A stretch of 15,577 nt of DNA from Hyphomicrobium sp. (GTDB lineage Bacteria > Pseudomonadota > Alphaproteobacteria > Rhizobiales > Hyphomicrobiaceae): positions 1 to 15,577 of the forward strand of contig JAICLG010000033.1 of NCBI GenBank assembly GCA_025927515.1, given 5' to 3'. The notes under the pieces were generated by a model. The model saw only the letters and a list, made by a program, of their open reading frames with translations. It was not told the DNA's origin and made no database searches. Positions 1 through 6,531 of the stretch are shown here, in pieces. Each line of letters begins with the position of its first letter. The stretch's first letter is position 1. The position numbers and the translations under genes were made by a program.

Positions 1-26
1 CTCGAACTACGTAAACATGAGCAACT

Positions 27-54
27 TCGAGAAGTTTGTGGATCGAGAAGTTTG
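27..54. repeat. 12-bp direct repeat in left intergenic region
   Basis: The word TCGAGAAGTTTG occurs at 27-38 and again at 43-54, a period of 16 bp. The first copy also sits in an imperfect inverted repeat, AACTTC (23-28) and GAAGTT (31-36). Between the copies, TGTGGATCG (37-45) resembles an inverted DnaA box of the TGTGGATAA or TGTGGATCA type with one or two mismatches. The spacing of about 1.5 helical turns would suit a regulator binding site, but no regulator can be named. The repeat itself is directly visible; any function is inference. Confidence 0.5.
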
Positions 55-102
55 AAATCACGAGTAAAACGGAGTTTATTAACGCGAATTGTTGCGCAAA
101 TG

Positions 103-197
103 TCGCAATTTTTCTTATTTTTCCACTCCTCTTGGCCTTTCAAGAGATTTCAGAATCCGAATTACGCAGATGCGAGTCGCAATTTCGAATCGCAATT
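103..197. repeat. Three copies of TCGCAATT
   Basis: The octamer TCGCAATT is found at 103-110, 177-184 and 190-197 on the plus strand, inside the AT-richer non-coding stretch at the left edge. The last two copies are 13 bp apart and the third overlaps the perfect inverted repeat at 181-209. No coding sequence is convincing here. The repeats may be binding words for a regulator of a gene left of the window. Confidence 0.4.
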
Positions 198-203
198 CGA
201 TTC
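153..203. promoter_or_regulatory. Cluster of four GANTC methylation sites
   Basis: GAATC (153-157), GAGTC (174-178), GAATC (187-191) and GATTC (199-203) fall within 51 bp. GANTC is the target of the alphaproteobacterial cell-cycle methyltransferase CcrM, and clustered sites in promoters are typical of GcrA/CcrM-controlled genes. At one site per 256 bp on random expectation, four in 51 bp is a clear excess. The stretch is non-coding. The gene it would control is probably left of the window, because the only visible neighbour ends at 244 on the minus strand. Two of the four sites are the two arms of one palindrome, so they are not independent. Confidence 0.45.
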
Positions 204-209
204 GAAATT
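181..209. terminator. Perfect 12-bp inverted repeat, possible terminator or operator
   Basis: AATTTCGAATCG (181-192) is followed by a 5-nt loop, CAATT, and its exact reverse complement CGATTCGAAATT (198-209). An outer AGTCG (175-179) and CGACT (218-222) can also pair. The hairpin lies about 35 nt past the stop of the minus-strand acetyltransferase gene, a position that would suit a transcription terminator. No clear U tract follows it on either strand. The embedded GANTC sites make an operator or methylation-controlled promoter element an equally good reading. Confidence 0.4.
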
Positions 210-243
210 CGTCGTTACGACTGCGTCGCTTGCCGGTTTCGCT

Positions 244-825
244 CTATGCGCCGATGCGTGTTTGCAGATCGAGAGCGGCATGAAGGTACGTCATCGGCTC
301 ATCGATCATCTCGGCGACCATTGATTGATAGTCGGCGCGATCGGGAACGATGTCAGCGAAGATGGAGCCATCTTCGATCTTGAGCGCGGCACCGTAATGT
401 CGAGCGATCGCCTGCATCTTTGCGTTATCGGGCAAGCAGACGAGTGTGAGGTGGCTGAATCCGCGATTGCGCGCCGTGCGGATGATGCGTCCCATCAATT
501 GGGTCGCGATACCGCGATTGACGAAAGCTCGTTCAACGGAGAATGCGACCTCCGCGCTATCTCGGCCCATGAGTGCGCCGGGACGTAACTCGGCAATGCC
601 GCGAACTTCGCCCTCGACGAGATATCCAAATGTGACGTTTCCAAAGTCGCTCGCATGTGATGCGTATTGCGCGATGAATTCATCCGAAACGTCGTGGCCG
701 AAACGGCGGTGACGCGCCTCGCTATCCAGGCGGCAAAGATGATCCCGCAGTAAATAGTTTTCGCTGGCGAGCAGCCGCCGGATAAATCCGAACGTCTCGA
801 CCGAGACCTGAGCCTCTTCCAACAT
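244..825 (-). CDS. GNAT-family N-acetyltransferase
   Basis: This is a cytosolic acyl-CoA-dependent N-acetyltransferase of about 193 residues, one GNAT domain. The acetyl-CoA pyrophosphate loop is visible as NRGIAT at residues 103-108, preceded by the strand AEVAFSVE and followed by the helix QLMGRIIRTAR. The N-terminal words DHLCRLDSEARHRRFG (28-43) resemble the stretch seen in Pat-like protein acetyltransferase domains, so a protein lysine target is possible but not shown. The start at 825 is chosen because AAGGAG sits 7 nt upstream. A longer frame running to 1107 has no such site and its extra 94 residues look non-coding. It is divergent from zapE. The substrate cannot be assigned. Confidence 0.85.
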   Translation of the reverse strand: MLEEAQVSVETFGFIRRLLASENYLLRDHLCRLDSEARHRRFGHDVSDEFIAQYASHASDFGNVTFGYLVEGEVRGIAELRPGALMGRDSAEVAFSVERAFVNRGIATQLMGRIIRTARNRGFSHLTLVCLPDNAKMQAIARHYGAALKIEDGSIFADIVPDRADYQSMVAEMIDEPMTYLHAALDLQTRIGA

Positions 826-1121
826 CGCAAAACTCCTTATGTGGTGGCTCGCCGGATCGCGTGGATCCGCAAAGGCGCTGTAGGCTCTAGACAAAAGGTG
901 CTTAATTTGTGCAAAGCGATAGATGTTGCTGCATCGCACCAATGCATTTTCATCCGACGGATCGCCGCGGATGCCGAAGGGACGGCCTTTCGAACCGACA
1001 TTTGAATGCCGCCGCGGCTGGTGACATTCGGTCGCGTCGGGGAGCGGCGCAGCGCAATGGGTGCCTGTTGCGCTTACCGCATAGGGCCGATTACCGAAGG
1101 AGTTCATTCGGGCGGGGACGC
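826..1121. promoter_or_regulatory. Divergent intergenic region (acetyltransferase / zapE)
   Basis: This 296-bp gap must hold promoters for both flanking genes. For the minus-strand acetyltransferase, a weak candidate is TTGCAC (plus 909-914) with TCTAGA (886-891), spacer 17. Its -10 match is poor. Nearer that gene, CGGATC (853-858) and GATCCG (864-869) form a 6-bp stem in the would-be leader. For zapE I see no convincing -35/-10 pair. Open frames crossing the gap are extensions of the flanking genes and look non-coding. No RNA gene is apparent. Confidence 0.3.
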
Positions 1122-2225
1122 ATGGGCAGCATCATTGAAGGTTATCGACAGCGTCTTGCCGAGCGCGAGATCGAACCGGACGCGGCGCAAGCGATGCTCG
1201 CTGAACGGCTCGATGCGCTGCAGGCGGAACTCGTGGCCGCACAGAAGCGGAAAGGGGTGTTGTCACGTCTCTTTGGCAATGGGCGGGCGGCGCCGAAAGG
1301 TCTCTACGTCTGGGGAGCCGTCGGCCGCGGCAAAACCATGCTCATGGATTTGTTCTCTGAAGAGACCCCGGTCGAACCGAAGCGTCGCGTCCATTTCCAC
1401 GAGTTCATGGCGGATGTTCACGACAGGATAAGTCAGGCGCGGACCGATACGCCGGGCGATCCCATTCCGCATGTCGCCGAAGGCATCGCCAAGGAAGCGC
1501 ATCTTCTGTGCTTCGATGAAATGCACGTCACCGACATCGCCGACGCCATGATCCTCGGGCGATTGTTCCAGGGATTGTTTGCTGCAGGCGTTACGGTCGT
1601 CGCGACATCAAACGCCCGTCCCGAAGATCTCTATAGGAATGGGCTCAATCGCCAGCTCTTCCTGCCGTTCATCGATCTCATCCGTGCGAACATGGAGATC
1701 ATCGAGCTAAAGTCCCAGAAGGATTTTCGCCTCGACAAGCTTTCGGGAGCAGAGCTTTATTTTCATCCGGCCAACACGGCGGCGAAAGCGGCGCTCGACG
1801 CGCACTGGAACCGTCTGACGGGCAGGCATCCCGGAAAAGCTCAGACGCTGGACGTCAAGGGACGCAAGCTCGTCGTGCCGCTCGCCTCCGTCGGCGTTGC
1901 GCGTTTTGCATTCGACGACCTCTGCGATCGGCCGCTCGGCGCCAATGACTACCTGCACATCGCCCACGCTTTTCATACGGTCATCATCGACGATATCCCG
2001 ATCCTGACCCCGGACCGCCGCGACGTCGCGCGCCGTTTCATTAATCTCATTGATGCGCTCTACGACAGCCGCATTTGCCTCATCGCCTCGGCCGCCGCCG
2101 AACCCGACGCCCTCTACCCGGAAGGAAACGGATCGGACCTCTTTGAACGCACGTCATCCCGCCTGACGGAAATGCGGTCCGAGGCCTATCTTGCCGGGCA
2201 TTCGGGCGGCCGGACACGCCGCTGA
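1122..2225 (+). CDS. zapE: Cell division protein ZapE (AFG1-like ATPase)
   Basis: The 367-residue P-loop ATPase belongs to the AFG1/ZapE family. In E. coli ZapE acts at the Z ring during constriction, and the mitochondrial homologue AFG1 is linked to turnover of respiratory-chain proteins. Visible motifs: Walker A GAVGRGKT (65-72), Walker B LLCFDE (128-133) followed by MHVTDIADA, sensor ATSNARPEDLY (161-171) and the C-terminal FERTSSRLTEM (341-351) with probable arginine-finger residues. Start at ATG 1122 gives the usual family N-terminus (MGSIIEGYR) with GGGG a few bases upstream. A frame open back to 909 adds a non-conserved, Arg/Cys-rich stretch and is rejected. zapE directly upstream of mdh is a familiar alphaproteobacterial arrangement. 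The 152-bp gap suggests mdh has its own promoter. Confidence 0.92.
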   Translation: MGSIIEGYRQRLAEREIEPDAAQAMLAERLDALQAELVAAQKRKGVLSRLFGNGRAAPKGLYVWGAVGRGKTMLMDLFSEETPVEPKRRVHFHEFMADVHDRISQARTDTPGDPIPHVAEGIAKEAHLLCFDEMHVTDIADAMILGRLFQGLFAAGVTVVATSNARPEDLYRNGLNRQLFLPFIDLIRANMEIIELKSQKDFRLDKLSGAELYFHPANTAAKAALDAHWNRLTGRHPGKAQTLDVKGRKLVVPLASVGVARFAFDDLCDRPLGANDYLHIAHAFHTVIIDDIPILTPDRRDVARRFINLIDALYDSRICLIASAAAEPDALYPEGNGSDLFERTSSRLTEMRSEAYLAGHSGGRTRR

Positions 2226-2282
2226 TTTGGCCCGCCCTGCGATTGATCGAATGCAATTTCTTTTTGATACGAAAGTTGCGGC

Positions 2283-2311
2283 TTGCCTTTTGTCCGCCCG
2301 ACGAATTTGAT
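2283..2311 (+). promoter_or_regulatory. Candidate mdh promoter
   Basis: TTGCCT (2283-2288) and TTTGAT (2306-2311) are separated by 17 bp in the zapE-mdh gap, matching sigma-70-type spacing with four of six -10 positions. Transcription would start near 2318 and give a leader of roughly 60 nt. The match is modest, and read-through from zapE is also possible. Confidence 0.25.
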
Positions 2312-2322
2312 GAGATACAAAC

Positions 2323-2344
2323 GGGTGGGATGCATATCCCGCTC
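2323..2344 (+). other. Hairpin in the mdh leader
   Basis: GGGTGGGAT (2323-2331), loop GCAT, then ATCCCGCTC (2336-2344) can form a 9-bp stem with two G-U pairs. No T run follows, so it does not look like an intrinsic terminator for zapE. It lies 20 nt before the GGGGG ribosome-binding site (2364-2368) of mdh, so it may stabilise the transcript or be a protein site. Function is unknown. Confidence 0.35.
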
Positions 2345-2377
2345 ATAGTCAACTAAGTTTCTTGGGGGTAGCTCGGA

Positions 2378-3349
2378 ATGGCGCGCGCCAAAATCGCATT
2401 GATCGGCTCGGGACAGATTGGCGGCACACTGGCGCTGTTGGCTGGATTGAAGGACCTTGGTGACATTGTCTTAACCGACATCATCGAAGGCGTCGCCAAA
2501 GGCAAGGCTCTCGACCTTTCACAAGCCGCGGCCATCGAAGCCTTTGACGCCAACTTCTCGGGCGCCGGAACCGACGGCTACGCCGCGATTGCCAATGCCG
2601 ACGTCTGCATCGTTACCGCGGGAATTCCGCGCAAGCCCGGCATGAGCCGGGACGATCTTCTCGGCGTCAATCTGAAGGTGATGGAACAGGTCGGAGCCGC
2701 CATCAAGCAGCACGCGCCTCAGGCATTCGTCATCTGCATTACGAATCCGCTCGATGCGATGGTTTGGGCGCTTCGCAAATTTACGGGCCTTCCGGCGAAC
2801 AAGGTCGTCGGCATGGCCGGCGTGCTCGATAGTGCCCGCTTCTCATCGTTCCTGGCGAAGGCGGCGGGCGTTTCGGTCGAAGACGTGCGCGCCCTGACCC
2901 TCGGCGGCCACGGCGACGACATGGTGCCGCTGGTTCGTTACTCGACGATTGGCGGCGTGCCGCTTCCCGATTGCGTCAAGCTCGGTTTTTTCAGTCAGCA
3001 AGATCTCGATGCCATGATCAAGCGGACGCGCGGCGGCGGCGGCGAGATCGTTGGATTGCTTGGGACCGGATCAGCTTTTTACGCGCCCGCGTCTTCCGCG
3101 ATTTCAATGGCCGAGAGTTATTTGCGGGATAAGAAGCGCATGTTGCCGTGCGCGGCGCATCTGAACGGTGAATACGGCGTAAAGGATACGTACGTTGGCG
3201 TTTCCGCAATCATCGGCGCGGGCGGTGTTGAGAAGGTGATCGAGCTGCCTCTCGACGAAGCGGAAAAGGCGATGTTCTCGAAATCGGTGTCATCGGTGCA
3301 GGGCCTCATCGAGGCCTGCAAGAAAATCAATCCCACCTTAGCGGACTGA
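2378..3349 (+). CDS. mdh: NAD-dependent malate dehydrogenase
   Basis: This cytosolic enzyme interconverts malate and oxaloacetate with NAD in the TCA cycle. The 323 residues match the LDH-like malate dehydrogenase type (MDH3) common in alphaproteobacteria. The Rossmann glycine motif GSGQIGG is at 10-16 and the acidic residue D34 at the end of strand 2 indicates NAD rather than NADP. The mobile loop reads IPRKPGMSR. Arg85 stands where lactate dehydrogenases carry Gln, which marks malate specificity, and Arg91 is the second loop arginine. The catalytic pair is D151 (in VLDSARF, with substrate-binding R154) and H178 (GGHGDD). The start has GGGGG 9 nt upstream. The stop codon is inside an inverted repeat that likely ends transcription. 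Confidence 0.97.
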   Translation: MARAKIALIGSGQIGGTLALLAGLKDLGDIVLTDIIEGVAKGKALDLSQAAAIEAFDANFSGAGTDGYAAIANADVCIVTAGIPRKPGMSRDDLLGVNLKVMEQVGAAIKQHAPQAFVICITNPLDAMVWALRKFTGLPANKVVGMAGVLDSARFSSFLAKAAGVSVEDVRALTLGGHGDDMVPLVRYSTIGGVPLPDCVKLGFFSQQDLDAMIKRTRGGGGEIVGLLGTGSAFYAPASSAISMAESYLRDKKRMLPCAAHLNGEYGVKDTYVGVSAIIGAGGVEKVIELPLDEAEKAMFSKSVSSVQGLIEACKKINPTLAD

Positions 3350-3385
3350 GGAGCGACGGCGCCGGTGCCCGCGAGCCGCTCCTCA
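3347..3385. terminator. Inverted repeat at the end of mdh
   Basis: TGAGGAGCG (3347-3355) and CGCTCCTCA (3377-3385) form a perfect 9-bp stem around a 21-nt GC-rich loop. The mdh stop codon is the first three bases of the left arm. It sits between the convergent genes mdh and the oxygenase gene. There is no U tract, so it may act as a 3'-end stabiliser or need Rho. That it is a terminator is inference from position. Confidence 0.4.
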
Positions 3386-3395
3386 TGTGAGTCTG

Positions 3396-3416
3396 CGAAA
3401 AAGCCGGTGCCGGCTT
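3396..3416 (-). terminator. Intrinsic terminator of the oxygenase gene
   Basis: Read on the minus strand, AAGCCG, loop GCAC, CGGCTT is followed directly by three more T residues, a run of five T in total. It begins at the stop codon of the minus-strand oxygenase gene (3416-3418). This is the only textbook-like rho-independent terminator in the window. Confidence 0.6.
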
Positions 3417-4060
3417 CAGCCGAAACGGAAAATCTTTTTCAGGTTGTGAGAAAGCGCGCCGCGCTTCTCTTTCCGCGCCACGTCGGCCTCGCTTCGGAGC
3501 CAAGTCATCTGAACGACACGGCGTTCGCCGACGAACGGCGTATGCCCGTGCCAGGACTCATCAGAGCGGCGGAAAGCGAAGACCGTTCCCGTCAACGGGC
3601 TGATCTGCTCGACGTAGTTTTCGAAATCCTTGTCATTACGAAGAACGCGCAGGCAGCCCGCGCCGGTGCCGTCCCAGTGATCGTTGAGATACGTCAGCAT
3701 CGTCGCAATCTTTGCTTCGCCGTCCGTGTGGATGCGGCCGTCCTTGGCCTGCGAGATTTTGCGGATGGTGATCATCTTCGGCTTGTTGACGAGATCGATG
3801 TCGAGCTTTTCCGAGACGATTTTCGAAACCTCGGGGCTCTTCAAATCGGCAAGCAGCTTCGCGAAGGCGCCGCGCAACCTGTCGTTCACGTCCGACTCCG
3901 TGAAGAAGCCCGGCTCTTTGATGTCCGGATAATCGGACTTCAGCGGCTCAACCGCCGAGCTTTGGATGAAATTGTCACCGACGAGAAAGTTATAGGGCTC
4001 GCGACCCGTGCGCGCCGACTTCAATCCATCGATGTTGATGCATGCAAACTGCGTAGACAT
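3416..4060 (-). CDS. Fe(II)/2-oxoglutarate-dependent oxygenase
   Basis: A 214-residue protein without signal peptide or membrane segment. It shows the pattern of the prolyl-4-hydroxylase-like 2OG-Fe(II) oxygenases: iron ligands H111 and D113 (HTDGE), the strand MLTYLNDHWDGTGAGCLRVL (121-140), then SWHGHTPFVGERR (169-181), in which H171 is the probable third iron ligand and R181, ten residues on, the 2-oxoglutarate carboxylate binder. H173 is an alternative ligand. Such enzymes use O2 and 2-oxoglutarate and release succinate and CO2 while hydroxylating a substrate, which is unknown here. The start (ATG at 4060) has GGGGT about 9 nt upstream. It lies antiparallel between mdh and sucC with its own terminator, so it is an independent unit set into the TCA cluster. 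Confidence 0.82.
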   Translation of the reverse strand: MSTQFACINIDGLKSARTGREPYNFLVGDNFIQSSAVEPLKSDYPDIKEPGFFTESDVNDRLRGAFAKLLADLKSPEVSKIVSEKLDIDLVNKPKMITIRKISQAKDGRIHTDGEAKIATMLTYLNDHWDGTGAGCLRVLRNDKDFENYVEQISPLTGTVFAFRRSDESWHGHTPFVGERRVVQMTWLRSEADVARKEKRGALSHNLKKIFRFG

Positions 4061-4268
4061 GGATGTACCCCGTTGCTGACCAAGCCAGTCTCTAACCCGG
4101 ATTTACGGCGGCGCCGACCGCATCTCAAGCGACGCAACTTGTCAGTTCACACAATTGCGCGCGAGTGCGTCTTTACCGCTCTGAATTAGGGCGTAATGAC
4201 GGCGGTAGATCGCAGTCCTGGACCGACGCAGTTTATAACAAGTCTAACAACCCCACCGGAGCGCAGGC
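4061..4268. promoter_or_regulatory. Divergent promoter region (oxygenase / sucC)
   Basis: This 208-bp gap should carry the promoter of the oxygenase gene and of the long suc operon. On the plus strand TATAAC (4234-4239) is a reasonable -10 element giving a leader of about 20 nt, but no good -35 lies 16-18 bp upstream. CGCAACTTGT (4133-4142) and ACAATTGCG (4151-4159) form a 9-bp stem with one bulged C and an 8-nt loop, a candidate operator or leader hairpin. The sucC ribosome-binding site is GGAG at 4258-4261. The longer frame crossing the gap is the antisense shadow of the oxygenase gene. Confidence 0.4.
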
Positions 4269-5468
4269 ATGAACATCCACGAATATCAGGCCAAGGAGCT
4301 TTATCGGCAGTACGACGTGCCGACGCCCAACGGCTTTCCGGCGTTCTCGGTCGCTGAAGCAGTAGAAGCGGCAAAAAAATTGCCGGGGCCGGTGTGGGTT
4401 GTCAAAGCGCAGATCCACGCTGGCGGGCGCGGCAAGGGAAAGTTCCTGGAACCAGCCGCGGGCGACAAGGGCGGCGTGCGGCTCGCCAAGTCAATCGACG
4501 AAGTGAAGACTTTTGCCGAGCAGATGCTGGGCAAGACACTCGTCACGGTACAGACGGGGCCGGCGGGCCGCATCGTCAACCGTCTTTATATAGAAGACGG
4601 CTCTGCCATCGAGCGCGAGCTTTATCTTTCCGCGCTGGTCGATCGTGCATCCTCGCGCGTCGCTTTCATCGTCAGCCAGGCCGGCGGCATGAACATCGAG
4701 GACGTCGCCCACGATACGCCAGAAAAAATCCATACGCTGACGATCGACCCGGCTACCGGATATCAGCCGTTCCACGGCCGTAAAGTTGCTTTCGCGCTGG
4801 GCCTCAAGGGCGATCAGGTGAAAGCCGCGAGCAAGCTCGTCGAGAACCTTTACCGGATGGTCGTCGAGAAGGACATGAGCCTACTGGAAATCAATCCGCT
4901 CGTCGTCGCGAAAGACGGCAAGCTGATCTGCCTCGACGGCAAGATGAATTTTGATTCAAACGCGCTCTACCGCCATCCTGAAATCGTCGCATTGCGCGAT
5001 CTCAGTGAGGAAAACCCGACCGAGATCGAAGCCTCGAAGCACGACCTGGCGTTCGTCAAGCTCGATGGCAACATCGGCTGCCTCGTCAACGGCGCAGGGC
5101 TTGCGATGGCGACAATGGATATCATCAAGCTCTATGGCGCGGAGCCGGCGAACTTCCTCGATGTCGGGGGCGGCGCCTCCAAGGAAAAAGTGCGCGAAGC
5201 TTTCAAGATCATCCTCGCCGACCCTGCCGTGAAAGGCATTCTCGTCAACATCTTCGGCGGCATCATGCGTTGTGACATCATCGCAGAAGGCGTCATCGCT
5301 GCGGCTCGGGAAATGGATATCAAGGTGCCCCTCGTCGTCCGGCTCGAAGGCACGAACGTCGAAATCGGAAAGAAAATCCTGAAGGAATCCGGCCTTAAAA
5401 TCATTCCCGCCGACGATCTCGCCGACGCCGCCAAGAAGATCACCGATGAACTGAAAAAGGCGGCGTAA
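4269..5468 (+). CDS. sucC: Succinyl-CoA ligase (ADP-forming) beta subunit
   Basis: The beta subunit binds the nucleotide and, with SucD, converts succinyl-CoA, phosphate and NDP into succinate, CoA and NTP. At 399 residues it is a typical full-length member: the N-terminal ATP-grasp domain opens with MNIHEYQAKELYRQYDVP, shows the glycine-rich AGGRGKGKF (51-59), and carries the metal-binding SLLEINPLVV (204-213) and D224. The C-terminal ligase domain has GNIGCLVNGAGLAMATMD (267-284) and NIFGGIMRCDIIAEGV (327-342), which face the active site shared with SucD. Start ATG 4269 has GGAG 7 nt upstream. It is the first gene of the sucCDAB-lpdA run. The next gene begins after an unusually wide gap of 115 nt. 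Confidence 0.97.
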   Translation: MNIHEYQAKELYRQYDVPTPNGFPAFSVAEAVEAAKKLPGPVWVVKAQIHAGGRGKGKFLEPAAGDKGGVRLAKSIDEVKTFAEQMLGKTLVTVQTGPAGRIVNRLYIEDGSAIERELYLSALVDRASSRVAFIVSQAGGMNIEDVAHDTPEKIHTLTIDPATGYQPFHGRKVAFALGLKGDQVKAASKLVENLYRMVVEKDMSLLEINPLVVAKDGKLICLDGKMNFDSNALYRHPEIVALRDLSEENPTEIEASKHDLAFVKLDGNIGCLVNGAGLAMATMDIIKLYGAEPANFLDVGGGASKEKVREAFKIILADPAVKGILVNIFGGIMRCDIIAEGVIAAAREMDIKVPLVVRLEGTNVEIGKKILKESGLKIIPADDLADAAKKITDELKKAA

Positions 5469-5583
5469 ACACGCTTCAGCGAGCTTCCAGCGTTATCCGG
5501 CGATGCCACGATAGTCGCCCTTGCTGCACCGCAAAAAATGCGCAACATTCTTGTGCAAGCGATGAGCTCTATGCGGGGATGGA

Positions 5584-6483
5584 ATGTCAATTCTTGTCGA
5601 CAAAAAGACGAAGGTGATCTGCCAGGGCATCACCGGCAGTCAGGGCACGTTCCACACGAAGCAGGCCAAGGCCTACGGGACGGATATCGTCGGCGGCGTG
5701 ACGCCCGGCAAGGGAGGCACCAAGCACCCTGATGCCGAGTTGGCAGACGTGCCGCTCTTCGACAGCGTTGCCGAAGCAGTCGCCAAGACGGGTGCCACCG
5801 CGTCCTCGATCTACGTCCCGCCGCCTTTCGCAGCCGACGCGGTCCTTGAAGCCATCGATGCCGAGGTCCCGCTGATCGTTTGCATCACCGAAGGCATTCC
5901 GGTGATGGACATGGTTCGTGTCAAACGCGCGCTCGACGCATCGAAATCGCGCCTCGTCGGACCCAATTGCCCCGGCATTTTAACGCCGGATGAATGCAAG
6001 ATCGGCATCATGCCGGGAAACATTTTCAAGCACGGCAGCGTCGGCATTGTATCGCGCTCGGGAACTCTCACATATGAGGCTGTGAAGCAGACGACAGATG
6101 TAGGCCTCGGACAAACCACAGCCGTCGGCATCGGCGGCGATCCGGTCAAGGGCACCGAGTTCATCGACGTGCTCGATCTCTTCCTTTCCGACGACGAGAC
6201 GACGTCCATCATAATGATTGGCGAAATCGGTGGTTCGGCCGAGGAAGACGCTGCGGATTTCCTGATCCGCGAAGCCCGTAAGGGCCGCAAGAAGCCGATG
6301 GCCGGCTTTATTGCGGGCGTCACAGCGCCGCCTGGCCGCCGCATGGGCCACGCCGGCGCAATCATTTCTGGCGGAAAGGGCAAGGCGGAAGACAAGCTCG
6401 CAGCGATGAAAGCCGCCGGCATCGCCATTTCGCCGAGCCCGGCCGCCCTCGGACAAACGCTTGTCGACGTACTCAGGGCATAA
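5584..6483 (+). CDS. sucD: Succinyl-CoA ligase alpha subunit
   Basis: The alpha subunit binds CoA and carries the phosphohistidine intermediate. In the 299 residues the CoA-binding Rossmann fold begins with VICQGITGSQGTFH (11-24), GGVTPGKGG (37-45) follows, and the active-site histidine is H256 in GRRMGHAGAII. The stretch RSGTLTYEA (158-166) is also a family hallmark. Length equals the family norm (about 290-300). The ribosome-binding site is GGGGAT just before ATG 5584. In most relatives sucC and sucD abut, so the 115-nt upstream gap is longer than usual. The gap encodes no plausible protein. Confidence 0.97.
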   Translation: MSILVDKKTKVICQGITGSQGTFHTKQAKAYGTDIVGGVTPGKGGTKHPDAELADVPLFDSVAEAVAKTGATASSIYVPPPFAADAVLEAIDAEVPLIVCITEGIPVMDMVRVKRALDASKSRLVGPNCPGILTPDECKIGIMPGNIFKHGSVGIVSRSGTLTYEAVKQTTDVGLGQTTAVGIGGDPVKGTEFIDVLDLFLSDDETTSIIMIGEIGGSAEEDAADFLIREARKGRKKPMAGFIAGVTAPPGRRMGHAGAIISGGKGKAEDKLAAMKAAGIAISPSPAALGQTLVDVLRA

Positions 6484-6485
6484 GG

Positions 6486-6531
6486 ATTGTTTTGAACAAT
6501 AGGCTGCAAGATCGGCGGCGTTATTCCGATC
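6486..6531 (+). other. Two small hairpins between sucD and sucA
   Basis: ATTGTT-TTG-AACAAT (6486-6500) begins 3 nt after the sucD stop, and GATCGG (6510-6515) pairs with CCGATC (6526-6531) across a 10-nt loop. Neither is followed by a U tract. They may mark mRNA processing, or attenuate read-through to set different SucD and SucA levels; that is inference. The rest of the gap to 6588 holds only the sucA ribosome-binding site. Confidence 0.3.

Noticed and set aside
36..383. Possible small protein (115 codons) at the left edge with a hydrophobic stretch (CCANVAIFLIFPLLLAFQ)
   Set aside because: It runs on into the 3' part of the acetyltransferase gene on the other strand, has no ribosome-binding site, and covers repeats typical of non-coding DNA. 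A membrane peptide cannot be fully excluded.
853..869. 6-bp dyad CGGATC/GATCCG in the divergent region
   Set aside because: Short and made of a common GATC-type word; not enough to call an operator on its own.
826..1107. N-terminal extension of the acetyltransferase frame to 287 residues
   Set aside because: The extra 94 residues are low in hydrophobic pattern, run across the promoter region and lack a ribosome-binding site, while AAGGAG lies 7 nt before the start at 825.
909..1121. Extension of zapE to 438 residues
   Set aside because: The added stretch is rich in Arg and Cys, unlike ZapE N-termini, and covers the divergent promoter region.
3365..4189. 274-codon plus-strand frame over the oxygenase gene
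   Set aside because: It is the antisense shadow of a gene with clear family motifs; its product has no recognisable domain and biased composition.
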